13,499 nt of DNA from JAQGJA01 sp965651535 (GCA_965651535.1 CBFGSX010000037.1:1-13499); one strand, 5' to 3'; shown: positions 6,224-13,499, counted from the stretch's first letter. Numbers and translations are program-made. The notes: generated by a model not told the origin, from the letters alone.

Positions 6224-7636
6224 ATGGAATGGCTGCTCGATCCTTTGTTCATGTCGCGCGTGCAATTCGCCTTTACCGTTTCCTTTCACATCATTTTCCC
6301 CGCAATCACGATCGGCCTGGCCGCCTATCTGATGGTGCTGGAATATCTGTGGCTGAAGACGAGCAACAACCACTACAAGGACATCTATCTTTTCTGGATG
6401 AAGATTTTCGCCGTGTGCTTCGGCATCGGCGTCGTGTCGGGCATCACCATGCCGTATCAGTTCGGCACCAACTGGGCGCCGTTCACCGAGCAATTCTCGC
6501 GCGTGGCCGGGCCGCTCATGGCGTTCGAGGTGCTGACCGCGTTTTTCCTCGAAGCGTCGTTCCTGGGGATTATGCTGTTCGGCTGGGGCCGCGTCAGCAA
6601 GCGCATGCATTTTTTTGCCACCTGCGCCGTATCGATCGGCACGATGATCTCGGGCTTTTGGATTCTGGCGGCCAATAGCTGGATGCAGACGCCGCAGGGC
6701 TTCGTTATCCTCGAGAACGGCGACTTCCAGCCGACGGACTGGCTGGCCATTACGTTCAACCCGTCCTTTCCCTATCGCTTTGCGCATATGATGATCGCGG
6801 CGTTTCTGGCCACGGCCTGTATCGTCGCCGGAGTCAGCGCGTCCTATTTGAAAAAGAAAAAACATCTCGCCCCCGCCAAGACGATGTTCGCCATGTCGAT
6901 GCTGATGTTCGTCGTCGTCGCGCCGTTGCAACTTGTCGTCGGCGATCTGCACGGCCTCAACACGCTGGAATACCAGCCCGCCAAGGTCGCGGCGATGGAA
7001 GGCCATTGGGAAACCGGCAAGAACGTGCCGCTTTATCTTGTCGCCAAGATCGACGAGAAAAACGAAAAAACCACCGGTATCGCCATTCCCAACCTCGCCT
7101 CGATCATTCTCGGCCACTCGCCCGACGCCGAGATCAAAGGCCTCAAGGAATGGCCGCCGCATGAGCGCCCGCCGGTCGCGGTCGTCTTCTGGAGTTTTCG
7201 CGTCATGGTCGGCATCGGCTTGCTGATGATTGCCATGGGCGCGATGGCCGCGGTGCAGTTTTTCCGCGGCAAGCTGTTCACCTGTCCGATCCTGCAACGC
7301 TTTGCCATTTTCATGTGGCCGACGGGGCTGATCGCCATTTTGGCCGGATGGTTCGTTACCGAAGTGGGCCGCCAGCCCTGGACGGTTTATAACGTCATGA
7401 AAACTTCCGACAGCGTGTCGAACATCGCCGGGAGCTCCGTCGCGCTATCGATGGCGCTGTATGTCGTCAGCTATACCATCGTCTTCGGCGCGGGCGTGTA
7501 TTACATGTTCAAGCTGGTCAAAAAAGGCCCGGCCGCCGGGGCCGAAGCCGAAACCTATGGCGCGCCGGGCGGCAAGCATCATTCCATGCTGGTCGAAGCC
7601 TTTCCCGACGTCTTCAAGAAGAAAAACTTCGTTTAA
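6224..7636 (+). CDS. cydA: Cytochrome bd-type quinol oxidase subunit I (CioA type)
   Basis: Subunit I of the inner-membrane bd oxidase oxidises quinol and reduces O2 to water, holding hemes b558, b595 and d. The 470-residue protein shows H22 in VSFHIIFP (distal heme ligand, matching E. coli H19), the acidic pair in FEVLTAFFLEASF, H188 in YRFAHMM and M328 in SFRVMVG (heme b558 ligands), R326, K254 and E259 in KVAAME (quinol site) and E380 in TEVGRQPW. The Q-loop is short, the CioA or cyanide-insensitive type. GGAG lies 6 bases before the ATG. It is followed after 12 bp by cydB and then a DUF2474 gene, the usual CioAB-type order. It supports respiration at low oxygen or under respiratory poisons. 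No heme ligand appears to be missing. Confidence 0.97.
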   Translation: MEWLLDPLFMSRVQFAFTVSFHIIFPAITIGLAAYLMVLEYLWLKTSNNHYKDIYLFWMKIFAVCFGIGVVSGITMPYQFGTNWAPFTEQFSRVAGPLMAFEVLTAFFLEASFLGIMLFGWGRVSKRMHFFATCAVSIGTMISGFWILAANSWMQTPQGFVILENGDFQPTDWLAITFNPSFPYRFAHMMIAAFLATACIVAGVSASYLKKKKHLAPAKTMFAMSMLMFVVVAPLQLVVGDLHGLNTLEYQPAKVAAMEGHWETGKNVPLYLVAKIDEKNEKTTGIAIPNLASIILGHSPDAEIKGLKEWPPHERPPVAVVFWSFRVMVGIGLLMIAMGAMAAVQFFRGKLFTCPILQRFAIFMWPTGLIAILAGWFVTEVGRQPWTVYNVMKTSDSVSNIAGSSVALSMALYVVSYTIVFGAGVYYMFKLVKKGPAAGAEAETYGAPGGKHHSMLVEAFPDVFKKKNFV

Positions 7637-7648
7637 GGAGCAAGCCTC

Positions 7649-8671
7649 ATGTTCGTCCTTCCCGATTTTCTCGATTTGCCGATGATCTGGGCGGTGCTGG
7701 TCGCCGTCGCCGTGTTCCTCTATGTCGTGCTCGACGGATTCGATCTGGGGGTCGGCATTCTGTTCCCCTTCGCGCCGACGGATAAATGCCGCGACACGAT
7801 GATGAACTCCATCGCGCCTTTCTGGGACGGCAACGAGACGTGGCTGATTTTGGGCGGCGGCGGGGTTTTGGCCGCCTTTCCCAAGGCCTTTGCCGCGCTG
7901 ATGCCCGCGCTGTATCTGCCGATCATCTTCATGCTGATCGCGCTGATCTTTCGCGGCGTCGCGTTCGAATTCCGCTACAAGGCCGAAACCTCGAAGCGGC
8001 TGTGGGACGCGTCGTTCCATTTCGGATCGCTGGTCGCCACCTTTGCCCAAGGCGTCGTCTTGGGCAGCTTCGTGCAGGGCATCCAGATCGAGGACGGGCA
8101 ATTCGTCGGCGGAAGCCTCGAATGGCTGACGCCGTTTTCGCTGATCTGCGGCGTGGCGCTGGTCTTCGGCTATGCGCTGATCGGCGCAACATGGACGATC
8201 CACAAGACCTCTGGCGAGACCAAGAAATGGGCTTTGCGGGCGGCGCGCTATCTTCTGGTGATGGTGGCGATCTTTATGGGCATCGTGTCGTTATGGGTGC
8301 CGTATCTGGATGCCGAGATCGCCGCGCGCTGGTTCTCGACGCCCAATATTTATTTCCTGCTGCCCCTTCCCGTCATCACCGGTATCGTCACCGTGCTTTT
8401 GTGGCGCGCGCTCGACAAGGGCCATGAGCGCCAACCTTTCCTTCTGACCATCGGGCTGTTCAGCTTGTGCTATCTGGGGCTGGCGATCAGCCTGACGCCC
8501 TATATCGTTCCGCGCAGCATGACGGTATGGGAAGCGGCGGCCCCGGCGGAAAACCTGTCGATCATGCTGTTCGGCGGCGCGGTGATGCTGCCCGTCATTT
8601 TATTCTATGTCGGCTATACCTATTGGGTGTTCCGCGGCAAGGCCTCGGATACGGGCGGCTATGGACATTAA
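7649..8671 (+). CDS. cydB: Cytochrome bd-type quinol oxidase subunit II (CioB type)
   Basis: Subunit II pairs with CydA in the inner membrane. The 340-aa protein has multiple hydrophobic helices and the family motifs LYVVLDGFDLGVGILFP (24-40), APFWDGNETWLILGGG (near 56-71) and FRGVAFEFRYK. AAGGAG overlaps the cydA stop and lies 8 bases before ATG 7649, giving tight coupling. The end (RGKASDTGGYGH) overlaps the start of the DUF2474 gene by 11 bases, a normal arrangement for the small third subunit. Length and motifs look complete. Confidence 0.97.
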   Translation: MFVLPDFLDLPMIWAVLVAVAVFLYVVLDGFDLGVGILFPFAPTDKCRDTMMNSIAPFWDGNETWLILGGGGVLAAFPKAFAALMPALYLPIIFMLIALIFRGVAFEFRYKAETSKRLWDASFHFGSLVATFAQGVVLGSFVQGIQIEDGQFVGGSLEWLTPFSLICGVALVFGYALIGATWTIHKTSGETKKWALRAARYLLVMVAIFMGIVSLWVPYLDAEIAARWFSTPNIYFLLPLPVITGIVTVLLWRALDKGHERQPFLLTIGLFSLCYLGLAISLTPYIVPRSMTVWEAAAPAENLSIMLFGGAVMLPVILFYVGYTYWVFRGKASDTGGYGH

Positions 8672-8909
8672 GTCGAAAACTCAACCTCTCCCCAAGGGAG
8701 AGGTCGGCGCGCAAGCGACGGGTGAGGGGTTACGATTTCAATCATTGAAAACCCTCACCCCAGCCCTCTCCCAGTGGGAGAGGGAGGCTAAGAAAAAATT
8801 TCCCCGCGCCTATCCGTGGCTGTGGTTTGTCGGGCTTTATCTGGGCGGGCTGATCGCCATCTCCGTCTTTGCCTATGGCCTGAAATGGCTGATCCGCAGC
8901 GGCGGCTGA
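8661..8909 (+). CDS. DUF2474 small membrane protein with palindromic-repeat insertion
   Basis: Proteins of the DUF2474 family are short single-helix partners of CioAB-type bd oxidases. The C-terminal half (47-82: FPRAYPWLWFVGLYLGGLIA, then ISVFAYGLKWLIRSGG) matches this form, with one transmembrane helix at about 53-75 and a short basic end. Family members are usually about 40-50 aa, whereas this one is 82 aa. The excess, about residues 9-42, is encoded by the in-frame palindromic repeat at 8685-8784 and reads PLPKGEVGAQATGEG, then TLTPALSQWERE. ATG 8661 overlaps the cydB stop by 11 bases and has no strong Shine-Dalgarno motif, so translational coupling is likely. There is no ATG between the repeat and the helix, only a TTG inside the repeat, so the repeat is probably translated. 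The gene ends 3 bp from the convergent FkbM gene. Confidence 0.8.
   Translation: MDIKSKTQPLPKGEVGAQATGEGLRFQSLKTLTPALSQWEREAKKKFPRAYPWLWFVGLYLGGLIAISVFAYGLKWLIRSGG
8685..8784 (+). repeat. Three-hairpin palindromic element inside a coding sequence
   Basis: Three perfect or near-perfect hairpins follow each other. The first is CCTCTCCC (8685-8692) with GGGAGAGG (8696-8703). The second is GGGTGAGGG (8720-8728) with CCCTCACCC (8752-8760), enclosing TTTCAAT-C-ATTGAAA (8736-8750). The third is CCCTCTCCC (8764-8772) with GGGAGAGGG (8776-8784). The arms match the short copy at 45-92. Its translation here, of the PLPKGE...TLTPALSQWERE kind, is a recurring signature of dispersed bacterial repeats caught in proteins. 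The insertion adds about 34 codons and keeps the frame. Confidence 0.85.
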
Positions 8910-8912
8910 GAC

Positions 8913-9989
8913 TTAATCCGTTTCCGCAAAGAGCAACGTCTCGGTGACGATGCCGTCATCGATCGGCTTGGCGACGCGGAAGCGATAGCCCAGATCGAGC
9001 GATTCCAGAAACGGCTTGATGCCGATGAAATCGTCCCAGTTGTGATAGATGCTGAGCATCAGGGCCGGGCGGTGTTTCTTGATCGTTTCAAGCGCGCCGT
9101 TGAGGAAATGCCGTTCGTGGCCCTCGATGTCGACCTTGATCAAGGCGATGTCGTCGAGGCCGTTCTCGGCGGCGTAATTATCCAGCGTGTCGACCTGGAT
9201 CATCGCCGTCTTCTCGTATTTGAACAGGCTGTCAAAGGCGCTCAGGATGCCGTTGACGGCGATCTCCATCTGCTCGCGCTGCGCCCCGAGCGCCAACAGC
9301 ACCGGTTCGACGTTCGACGCGCCGTTCAGCGCGATCGTTTTTTTCAGCAATTCGTAATTATCCGGCACGGCCTCGAAGGAATAAATCCTGGCCGCGTTCA
9401 AAGACTGGAAAACAAGGGCGGAATCGCCGATGAAAGCGCCGACATCGACAATGTTGCGGCCCGCGATGCGTTCCGGGTGGCGCAACGTCTCGAGCGATTG
9501 GTTGTTGTAAAACACGCTGGCCTCGAACGTGCCGATCGGCAGGAAGTAATGGCGATAGGCATACAGATCGTCGCGGATCTTCAGCACGCCGTGGCGCAGA
9601 TCTTCGGCCAATTCCGCCAGCTGGCGCTTTTCTTCGGTCGTGAACAGATCCATGTCGGCGTAATCGTTTTCGCGCAGCGCTTGAATCCGGTTGATGATGC
9701 GGATGACGGTTTCGCCGCTTTTGGCGTCCAGCCCGTGCAGCATCTGCGGAATGCGCGGATCGTCCAGACTGAAATCCGCGAACATCTTTTTGAAGCGGTG
9801 CTTTTCGCCCTGCCGCCGATAGAGGCCTTGCGGCTTTTCTTCCTGCGCGGCTTGTTGCGCCTGTTGCAGAATCTCGTCGCCCTGCGCGGCGAGCTGTTCC
9901 TTGAACAGATCCAGCTTGGCGCTCAGGTGCAGCACCTGATTCAACAGCGCCGTCATCTGTTTTTCCATGGACTCGCGATCCGCACTCAT
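8913..9989 (-). CDS. FkbM-family methyltransferase with coiled-coil N-terminus
   Basis: This is a 358-aa S-adenosylmethionine-dependent enzyme, probably an O-methyltransferase acting on a sugar or glycan. Residues 1-55 are Gln/Glu-rich and probably coiled coil. Residues 65-165 are a helical charged region of unknown family. The FkbM domain fills about 170-350: motif I VDVGAFIGDS (181-190), the acidic loop FEAVPD (205-210) and KVDIEGHE (285-292). ATG 9989 is chosen because AGAGG lies 8 bases upstream; the frame could extend to 10022. It ends 3 bp from the DUF2474 gene. The 172-bp spacer to the divergent methyltransferase (9990-10161) must hold both promoters. The neighbours suggest surface-glycan decoration. 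Confidence 0.9.
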   Translation of the reverse strand: MSADRESMEKQMTALLNQVLHLSAKLDLFKEQLAAQGDEILQQAQQAAQEEKPQGLYRRQGEKHRFKKMFADFSLDDPRIPQMLHGLDAKSGETVIRIINRIQALRENDYADMDLFTTEEKRQLAELAEDLRHGVLKIRDDLYAYRHYFLPIGTFEASVFYNNQSLETLRHPERIAGRNIVDVGAFIGDSALVFQSLNAARIYSFEAVPDNYELLKKTIALNGASNVEPVLLALGAQREQMEIAVNGILSAFDSLFKYEKTAMIQVDTLDNYAAENGLDDIALIKVDIEGHERHFLNGALETIKKHRPALMLSIYHNWDDFIGIKPFLESLDLGYRFRVAKPIDDGIVTETLLFAETD

Positions 9990-10042
9990 GACAAAGACCT
10001 CTTCATTCAAACGCGCCCTCAAAAAGGATGAAACAAAACCAC

Positions 10043-10057
10043 CCCCTCGTAAAGGGG
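10043..10057. repeat. Small CCCCT/AGGGG hairpin in divergent spacer
   Basis: CCCCT (10043-10047) and AGGGG (10053-10057) form a 5-bp stem in the spacer between two divergent methyltransferase genes. It may be a worn remnant of the CCTCTCCC repeat family. A stem this short can also arise by chance. Confidence 0.25.
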
Positions 10058-10102
10058 AGACGGCCTCATTCGGGAAAATAGCCGCCGATGAGAACCGCTT
10101 TG

Positions 10103-10131
10103 TTTACAAACATCCCATCATCTTCTAGTGT
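10103..10131 (+). promoter_or_regulatory. Weak candidate promoter of the Methyltransf_24 gene
   Basis: TTTACA (10103-10108) and TAGTGT (10126-10131) are spaced by 17 bases. The -10 match is only 3 of 6. Transcription would start near 10138, before GGAGG at 10153-10157. The nearby TTTGT-TT-ACAAA is a small inverted repeat over the -35 box. Confidence 0.25.
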
Positions 10132-10161
10132 ATTTCCCCAGAAGACCCTTCCGGAGGCTCC

Positions 10162-10953
10162 ATGTTCCAAGACAAGTATGAAAAAATCTTTGCGATTCCC
10201 GGCTGGCTGGCGCGGGAAATGCTGGTAACGCTCGATTCCTTGCTGGATTTCCAAAAGCAAAAGAAGGTCAGCGGCCATCATCTGGAGATCGGGGTCTATC
10301 GCGGACGCCTCGCCGCGCTGATGAACCTGCACCGCGCGCGCAAGGAACAGCTTTTCCTCGTCGATCCGGTGATGCCCAAGGACGAGATCAAGGGCTATCT
10401 CGCTGATACCGGCGCCGACATGGAGAACATCCATTATCTGGATATTTTCTCGCAGCAACTCCCTGCCGTGCAGGGCTGGGCCTCTCTGGCCTCCACCATG
10501 CGCTTCATCCACATTGACGGCGAACATACGCGCGTCGCCGTGCTGCACGATCTGCGCGCCGCCGAACCGCTGCTGCGCGATAACGGCATCATCGTCGTGG
10601 ACGATTTCTTCAACGCCCAGTATCCGCAGGTCACCCAAGGCGTGTTTGAGTACTGCGCGGCCAATACCGACCGGATCGTTCTTTTGATGCACGGATTCAA
10701 CAAGGTCATTCTGTGCCGCCCGAAATATTACGCTTTCTATCAAAGCTGGCTGACCGAAAAACTGACCCAGGATCTGTGGGCCGAAGGCCACGAGGCCACT
10801 TTGTCCAAAACCTCGACCATCATGGATTCGTCCCTGTATGCGATCTCGCATTACAAGGGGAATGACGGACACGGCAACGCGCGGGAAAAATCGCGCTTTC
10901 TGGGTTGTGATCGCGGCTTCGAGGCCATCGTCAACCTGATCGCCAAGAAATAG
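10162..10953 (+). CDS. Class I SAM-dependent methyltransferase (Methyltransf_24 type)
   Basis: This 263-aa cytoplasmic enzyme has a Rossmann methyltransferase core: motif I LEIGVYRG (41-48), the acidic VDPVMP (67-72), IHIDGEHTRVAVLHDL (116-131) and VVDDFFNAQYPQV (145-157). The HIDG-H and DDFF pattern is typical of the Methyltransf_24 family, often found in polysaccharide or lipid-glycan clusters. The C-terminal 70 residues are less typical. GGAGG lies 4 bases before ATG 10162. It ends 6 bp from the convergent glycosyltransferase stop. With the FkbM and glycosyltransferase genes beside it, it probably methylates a sugar or glycan intermediate, but the substrate is unknown. Confidence 0.88.
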   Translation: MFQDKYEKIFAIPGWLAREMLVTLDSLLDFQKQKKVSGHHLEIGVYRGRLAALMNLHRARKEQLFLVDPVMPKDEIKGYLADTGADMENIHYLDIFSQQLPAVQGWASLASTMRFIHIDGEHTRVAVLHDLRAAEPLLRDNGIIVVDDFFNAQYPQVTQGVFEYCAANTDRIVLLMHGFNKVILCRPKYYAFYQSWLTEKLTQDLWAEGHEATLSKTSTIMDSSLYAISHYKGNDGHGNAREKSRFLGCDRGFEAIVNLIAKK

Positions 10954-10959
10954 GCCCGG

Positions 10960-12921
10960 CTAGACGACTTCTTTTCGCGGCGCTTCGCGCTCATAGGCGG
11001 ATTCATTGGCCGCATCCTGTTTGGATTTCATCGCGCCGGTGACCTTGACGACATAGACCAGCATCATGTTCTCGTAGAACGGACATTCGCGCGCATGTTG
11101 CCAGAAATAATGGCTCAAGCGGATATAGGGCGCGTTCCACGGTTTCGTCCGGCTGCAATAATGGACAAGGCGGATATTCTCGAGCGGCATGGCGTGCTGC
11201 ACCTTGAAATGGCCGCTGCATTGATAGTTCCATCCCGGATCCAGAAAATGCACGTCGCCCTGCAAGACCGAGTTCAGCACGTTTTGGTCGTGGAAATATT
11301 TGTTGTTGCGGCGCGCCACTTCGAGAAACTCGGGCATCGCGTTGCGCGCGATCAGCTTTTGCACATCCATCACCAGAACACCGGAATTGAAATAGGATTC
11401 CAATGAATCGATATTGAGGACGCTGCGCATGTATTCCATGATCCCGGGGGAACCGCCTTCATTCTGATCGCTCAGCAGGGACATGAAGTAATCGATGACG
11501 GCACCGACGGACTTGCCCTCGAGATTCGTGTTGTAAAGATCGGCGACATCCGCCCGCAAGATCAGATCACAATCCAGATAGACGACTTTGTCGTAGTGCC
11601 GGAGAATATCGGGGATGAACAGACGGTAATAAGCCGCCAGCTTCATGTTGGGCAGCACGATGGCCAGATCCTGCGCCTCTTTGTCGGCCACAACGCCGGA
11701 CATGCTGAAAATGCGCAGCGAGAAGTTTTTCCGTCCCGCAACCTGGCACTGGAGGGTTTCCCGATTGAATTCCGAAATATCCTCGGTCAGGACGATGATG
11801 TCGTAATTACTTGCGTCCGAGGCATGCGCCATGATCGACTGGAGAACCGTCGACAAATAGGGAACGAAATTATTGTCGCTGGCCAGCACGACCGGCACGT
11901 TGTTTTTCTCGAAGGCCGGCTTGAGCAATTCCTGTCCCAGATGACGACGGCGCATTTTCTTGAAGCGCAACGTCGCGCGCGCATCCATCAAGCCCGAAAC
12001 GGCGCGATACTGCTTCGTTTCGATCAGGTGAACCAGTTTCTTCAGTTCGGGATCTTTGATCCGATCCTCGAAAGGCTTGGCCACTTCCCCGAGCCGCGAT
12101 AAAAACGGCTCGATCCACGCATCGCCGACCGCCATCCATGTAAAGGCCAGCTCTTTGCCGAAGATGACCGTAAAGCTCAGCTCGTTGTCTTCCCACAAAT
12201 CGTTGCGCGTCAGGAAATCGGCGAACAGCCCCAGAATCTCAACCTTGTCCAGCGCATCCTTGAGCTTGACCCTGTTCGAGTTGAACTCGCTGATGATCGA
12301 GCCTTCGCGTTCGATGTGGCGATAGAGCTTTTTGTCCAGACAGGCCAATTGTTTTGCACAGGCGAAAAATTGATGGACGAAAAGATTGTCGTCCGCTTTC
12401 AACCCGTCGGGAAAGCGCACCCCGTATTGGTCAATGACGCTTTTCCGATAGATCTTGTTCCACAGATAGATATTGATGATCGCCCGCGTGTGCTGCGTGA
12501 TGGGATATTTCCCCTGCTCCAAGGGAAACAGATAGGCGTCCGTTATGCGCGGGTTTTCATTGACGACATGATACATACAGACATCGACGTCGCCGTTATT
12601 CTCCATGACGTGATGCACTTCGCGGCACAGCTCGGGATCGTAGAGGTCGTCGCTGTCGCAGAACATGATGTATTTGCCGGTCGCGTTGTCGAGACCCTTG
12701 TTGCGCGCGGCGGCCGGGCCGGCGTTTTCCTGTTTGAAGTATTTGATGCGCTTGTCCTTGGCCGCCAGCTTTTCGATGATCTCGCCGGATGAATCCGTCG
12801 AACCGTCATTGACGCATAAAATTTCGATATCCTTGTGCGTCTGCCGCATCAGGGATTTCAGCGTGTCTTCGATAAAGTCTTCAGTGTTGTAAACGGGAAG
12901 AATGATGGATATCAGGGCCAT
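10960..12921 (-). CDS. Two-domain glycosyltransferase, GT2 fused to GT8
   Basis: This 653-aa protein joins two nucleotide-sugar-using domains. The N-terminal GT2 domain (about 3-230) has LPVYN (8-12), NDGSTDSS (38-45), the DXD-like CDSDD (88-92) and a DD near 177-178 in the catalytic-base region. The C-terminal GT8 domain (about 342-610) starts at VPVVLASDNNFVPYL and has YLDCDLI (DXD at 450-452), FNSGVLVMD (511-519), the FHDQNVLN segment, GWNYQC and LVHYCSRTKPW (585-595), with the metal-binding His. The linker (230-340) is helical. It lacks a signal peptide and is probably cytoplasmic or peripheral. GGAG lies 8 bases before ATG 12921; the frame could extend to 12954. It likely adds two sugars to a surface glycan or lipid carrier. 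Confidence 0.93.
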   Translation of the reverse strand: MALISIILPVYNTEDFIEDTLKSLMRQTHKDIEILCVNDGSTDSSGEIIEKLAAKDKRIKYFKQENAGPAAARNKGLDNATGKYIMFCDSDDLYDPELCREVHHVMENNGDVDVCMYHVVNENPRITDAYLFPLEQGKYPITQHTRAIINIYLWNKIYRKSVIDQYGVRFPDGLKADDNLFVHQFFACAKQLACLDKKLYRHIEREGSIISEFNSNRVKLKDALDKVEILGLFADFLTRNDLWEDNELSFTVIFGKELAFTWMAVGDAWIEPFLSRLGEVAKPFEDRIKDPELKKLVHLIETKQYRAVSGLMDARATLRFKKMRRRHLGQELLKPAFEKNNVPVVLASDNNFVPYLSTVLQSIMAHASDASNYDIIVLTEDISEFNRETLQCQVAGRKNFSLRIFSMSGVVADKEAQDLAIVLPNMKLAAYYRLFIPDILRHYDKVVYLDCDLILRADVADLYNTNLEGKSVGAVIDYFMSLLSDQNEGGSPGIMEYMRSVLNIDSLESYFNSGVLVMDVQKLIARNAMPEFLEVARRNNKYFHDQNVLNSVLQGDVHFLDPGWNYQCSGHFKVQHAMPLENIRLVHYCSRTKPWNAPYIRLSHYFWQHARECPFYENMMLVYVVKVTGAMKSKQDAANESAYEREAPRKEVV

Positions 12922-13010
12922 GGGACTTACTCCAAGCTCCATCAAGCCCGCCATAAATTAAAATAATGTTATCCGGCGGTCATGTTGCAGTTTGAAAAGC
13001 ATCTTCTCTC

Positions 13011-13083
13011 TGGGGCCTTCGGGCTTGACCCGAAGGTCCATTCTTTTAGCACCATGGACCCTCGGAACAAGTCCGAGGGACCC
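13011..13083. repeat. Tandem hairpin repeat between glycan genes
   Basis: Hairpin one is CCTTCGGG (13016-13023) with CCCGAAGG (13029-13036). Hairpin two is CCCTCGGA (13059-13066) with TCCGAGGG (13072-13079). They are joined by a short AT-rich linker and both have 5-base loops. The style matches dispersed palindromic repeats common in alphaproteobacteria. TATCCGGCGG occurs at 12970-12979 and again at 13110-13119, flanking the pair like a direct repeat. It lies in the 218-bp gap between two minus-strand genes and may act as a 3' RNA stabiliser or terminator for the dehydrogenase. Confidence 0.65.
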
Positions 13084-13139
13084 AGAATGGAGAAAACCGA
13101 GATACCACCTATCCGGCGGCGTGGCAACAATATGTCACG

Positions 13140-13499
13140 CTAAAGCGACCAGTAATGAAGGCCTGCGGGCAGCGCGGCCGGGTCGAACAGCGACTTGATA
13201 TCAACCAGCAGCCCGCCCGGTTTCAGCATTCCCGATAATTTGGCCACGCCCATATCTTTGTAATCTTGATGCGCGACGGCGACGATCAGCACGTCGAGTT
13301 CCTTGAAGGATTCCAGCGGCGCAAGGTCAAGCCCGTACTCGTGTTTCGTTTCCGCCGCGTCGGCGTAGCTGTCGTGAATGATCGGCGCGGGGCCGTATTC
13401 GCGCAAGGCGTTCAAAATATCCGGCACGCGGGAATTGCGCAGATCGGGCACATCCTCCTTGAAGGTGATGCCGAGGATTCCGATCTTGGCCTTTTTGAC
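13140..13499 (-). CDS. UDP-sugar dehydrogenase, C-terminal part (partial)
   Basis: The gene runs off the right end of the window; 119 residues of the C-terminus are present. GITFKEDVPDLRNSRV (near its start) is the hallmark of the UDP-glucose/GDP-mannose dehydrogenase family, and its wording is closest to the UDP-HexNAc 6-dehydrogenase branch (TviB/WbpA/WecC). The UDP-binding C-terminal domain continues with DILNALREYG, IIHDSYADA, the DVLIVAVAHQDYKDM segment and GGLLVDIKSLFDP. It oxidises the C6 of a UDP-sugar with NAD to make a uronic acid for a capsule or O-antigen. The exact substrate cannot be told from the C-terminus. It stops at TAG 13140-13142, 218 bp before the glycosyltransferase start. 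Confidence 0.9.
   Translation of the reverse strand, partial: VKKAKIGILGITFKEDVPDLRNSRVPDILNALREYGPAPIIHDSYADAAETKHEYGLDLAPLESFKELDVLIVAVAHQDYKDMGVAKLSGMLKPGGLLVDIKSLFDPAALPAGLHYWSL

Noticed and set aside
6077..7297. 406-aa open frame on the minus strand
   Set aside because: It is antisense to cydA, and is rich in Arg, Gly, Asp and His with no hydrophobic core.
9042..10031. 329-aa open frame on the plus strand
   Set aside because: It is antisense to the FkbM methyltransferase, whose SAM-binding motifs are clear on the other strand.
13011..13083. Possible CRISPR-like repeat
   Set aside because: There are only two hairpins with different stems and no regular spacers, so it is a palindromic repeat.

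Overview
The window looks like chromosomal DNA of an alphaproteobacterium, GC-moderate to GC-rich, probably from a poorly cultivated lineage. The reasons are the protein styles (SmpB, an Slt-type lytic transglycosylase, a prepilin of the 'LVEMAIVLVIIGLL' type, a CioAB-type bd oxidase with a DUF2474 partner) and the dense short palindromic repeats typical of some alphaproteobacterial genomes. This placement is inference from the look of the sequence, not from a search.

Positions 1-1789 hold the end of an unrecognised gene whose C-terminus was disrupted by a palindromic repeat, followed by three unrecognised proteins (173-670 minus, 816-1001 plus, 1014-1646 minus). Positions 1790-4962 hold smpB (trans-translation) and an orphan type IV prepilin-like protein, both on the minus strand. 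Facing away from them is a secreted lytic transglycosylase, whose start codon overlaps that of the prepilin. Positions 5019-6128 hold a small excisionase-type HTH protein, a repeat-rich spacer with a MITE-like element carrying terminal inverted repeats, and a DinB-like putative metalloprotein with a possible leaderless promoter.

Positions 6224-8909 form a clear operon: cydA, cydB (cyanide-insensitive type bd quinol oxidase, short Q-loop) and a small single-TM DUF2474 protein. A multi-hairpin palindromic element sits inside the DUF2474 gene in frame, adding about 34 residues. This is the most striking feature of the window. The same repeat family at 45-92 shifts the frame of its host gene, so the two copies show opposite outcomes of insertion.

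Positions 8913-13499 form a glycan or cell-surface region: an FkbM-family methyltransferase with a coiled-coil N-terminus, a Methyltransf_24-type methyltransferase, a two-domain GT2-GT8 glycosyltransferase, a tandem-hairpin repeat and the C-terminal part of a UDP-sugar dehydrogenase. Together they suggest synthesis and methylation of a surface polysaccharide or O-antigen containing a uronic acid. No tRNA, rRNA, CRISPR array, transposase or phage structural gene was seen. I found no convincing wholly new system; the best leads are the protein-coding palindromic element and the glycan genes.
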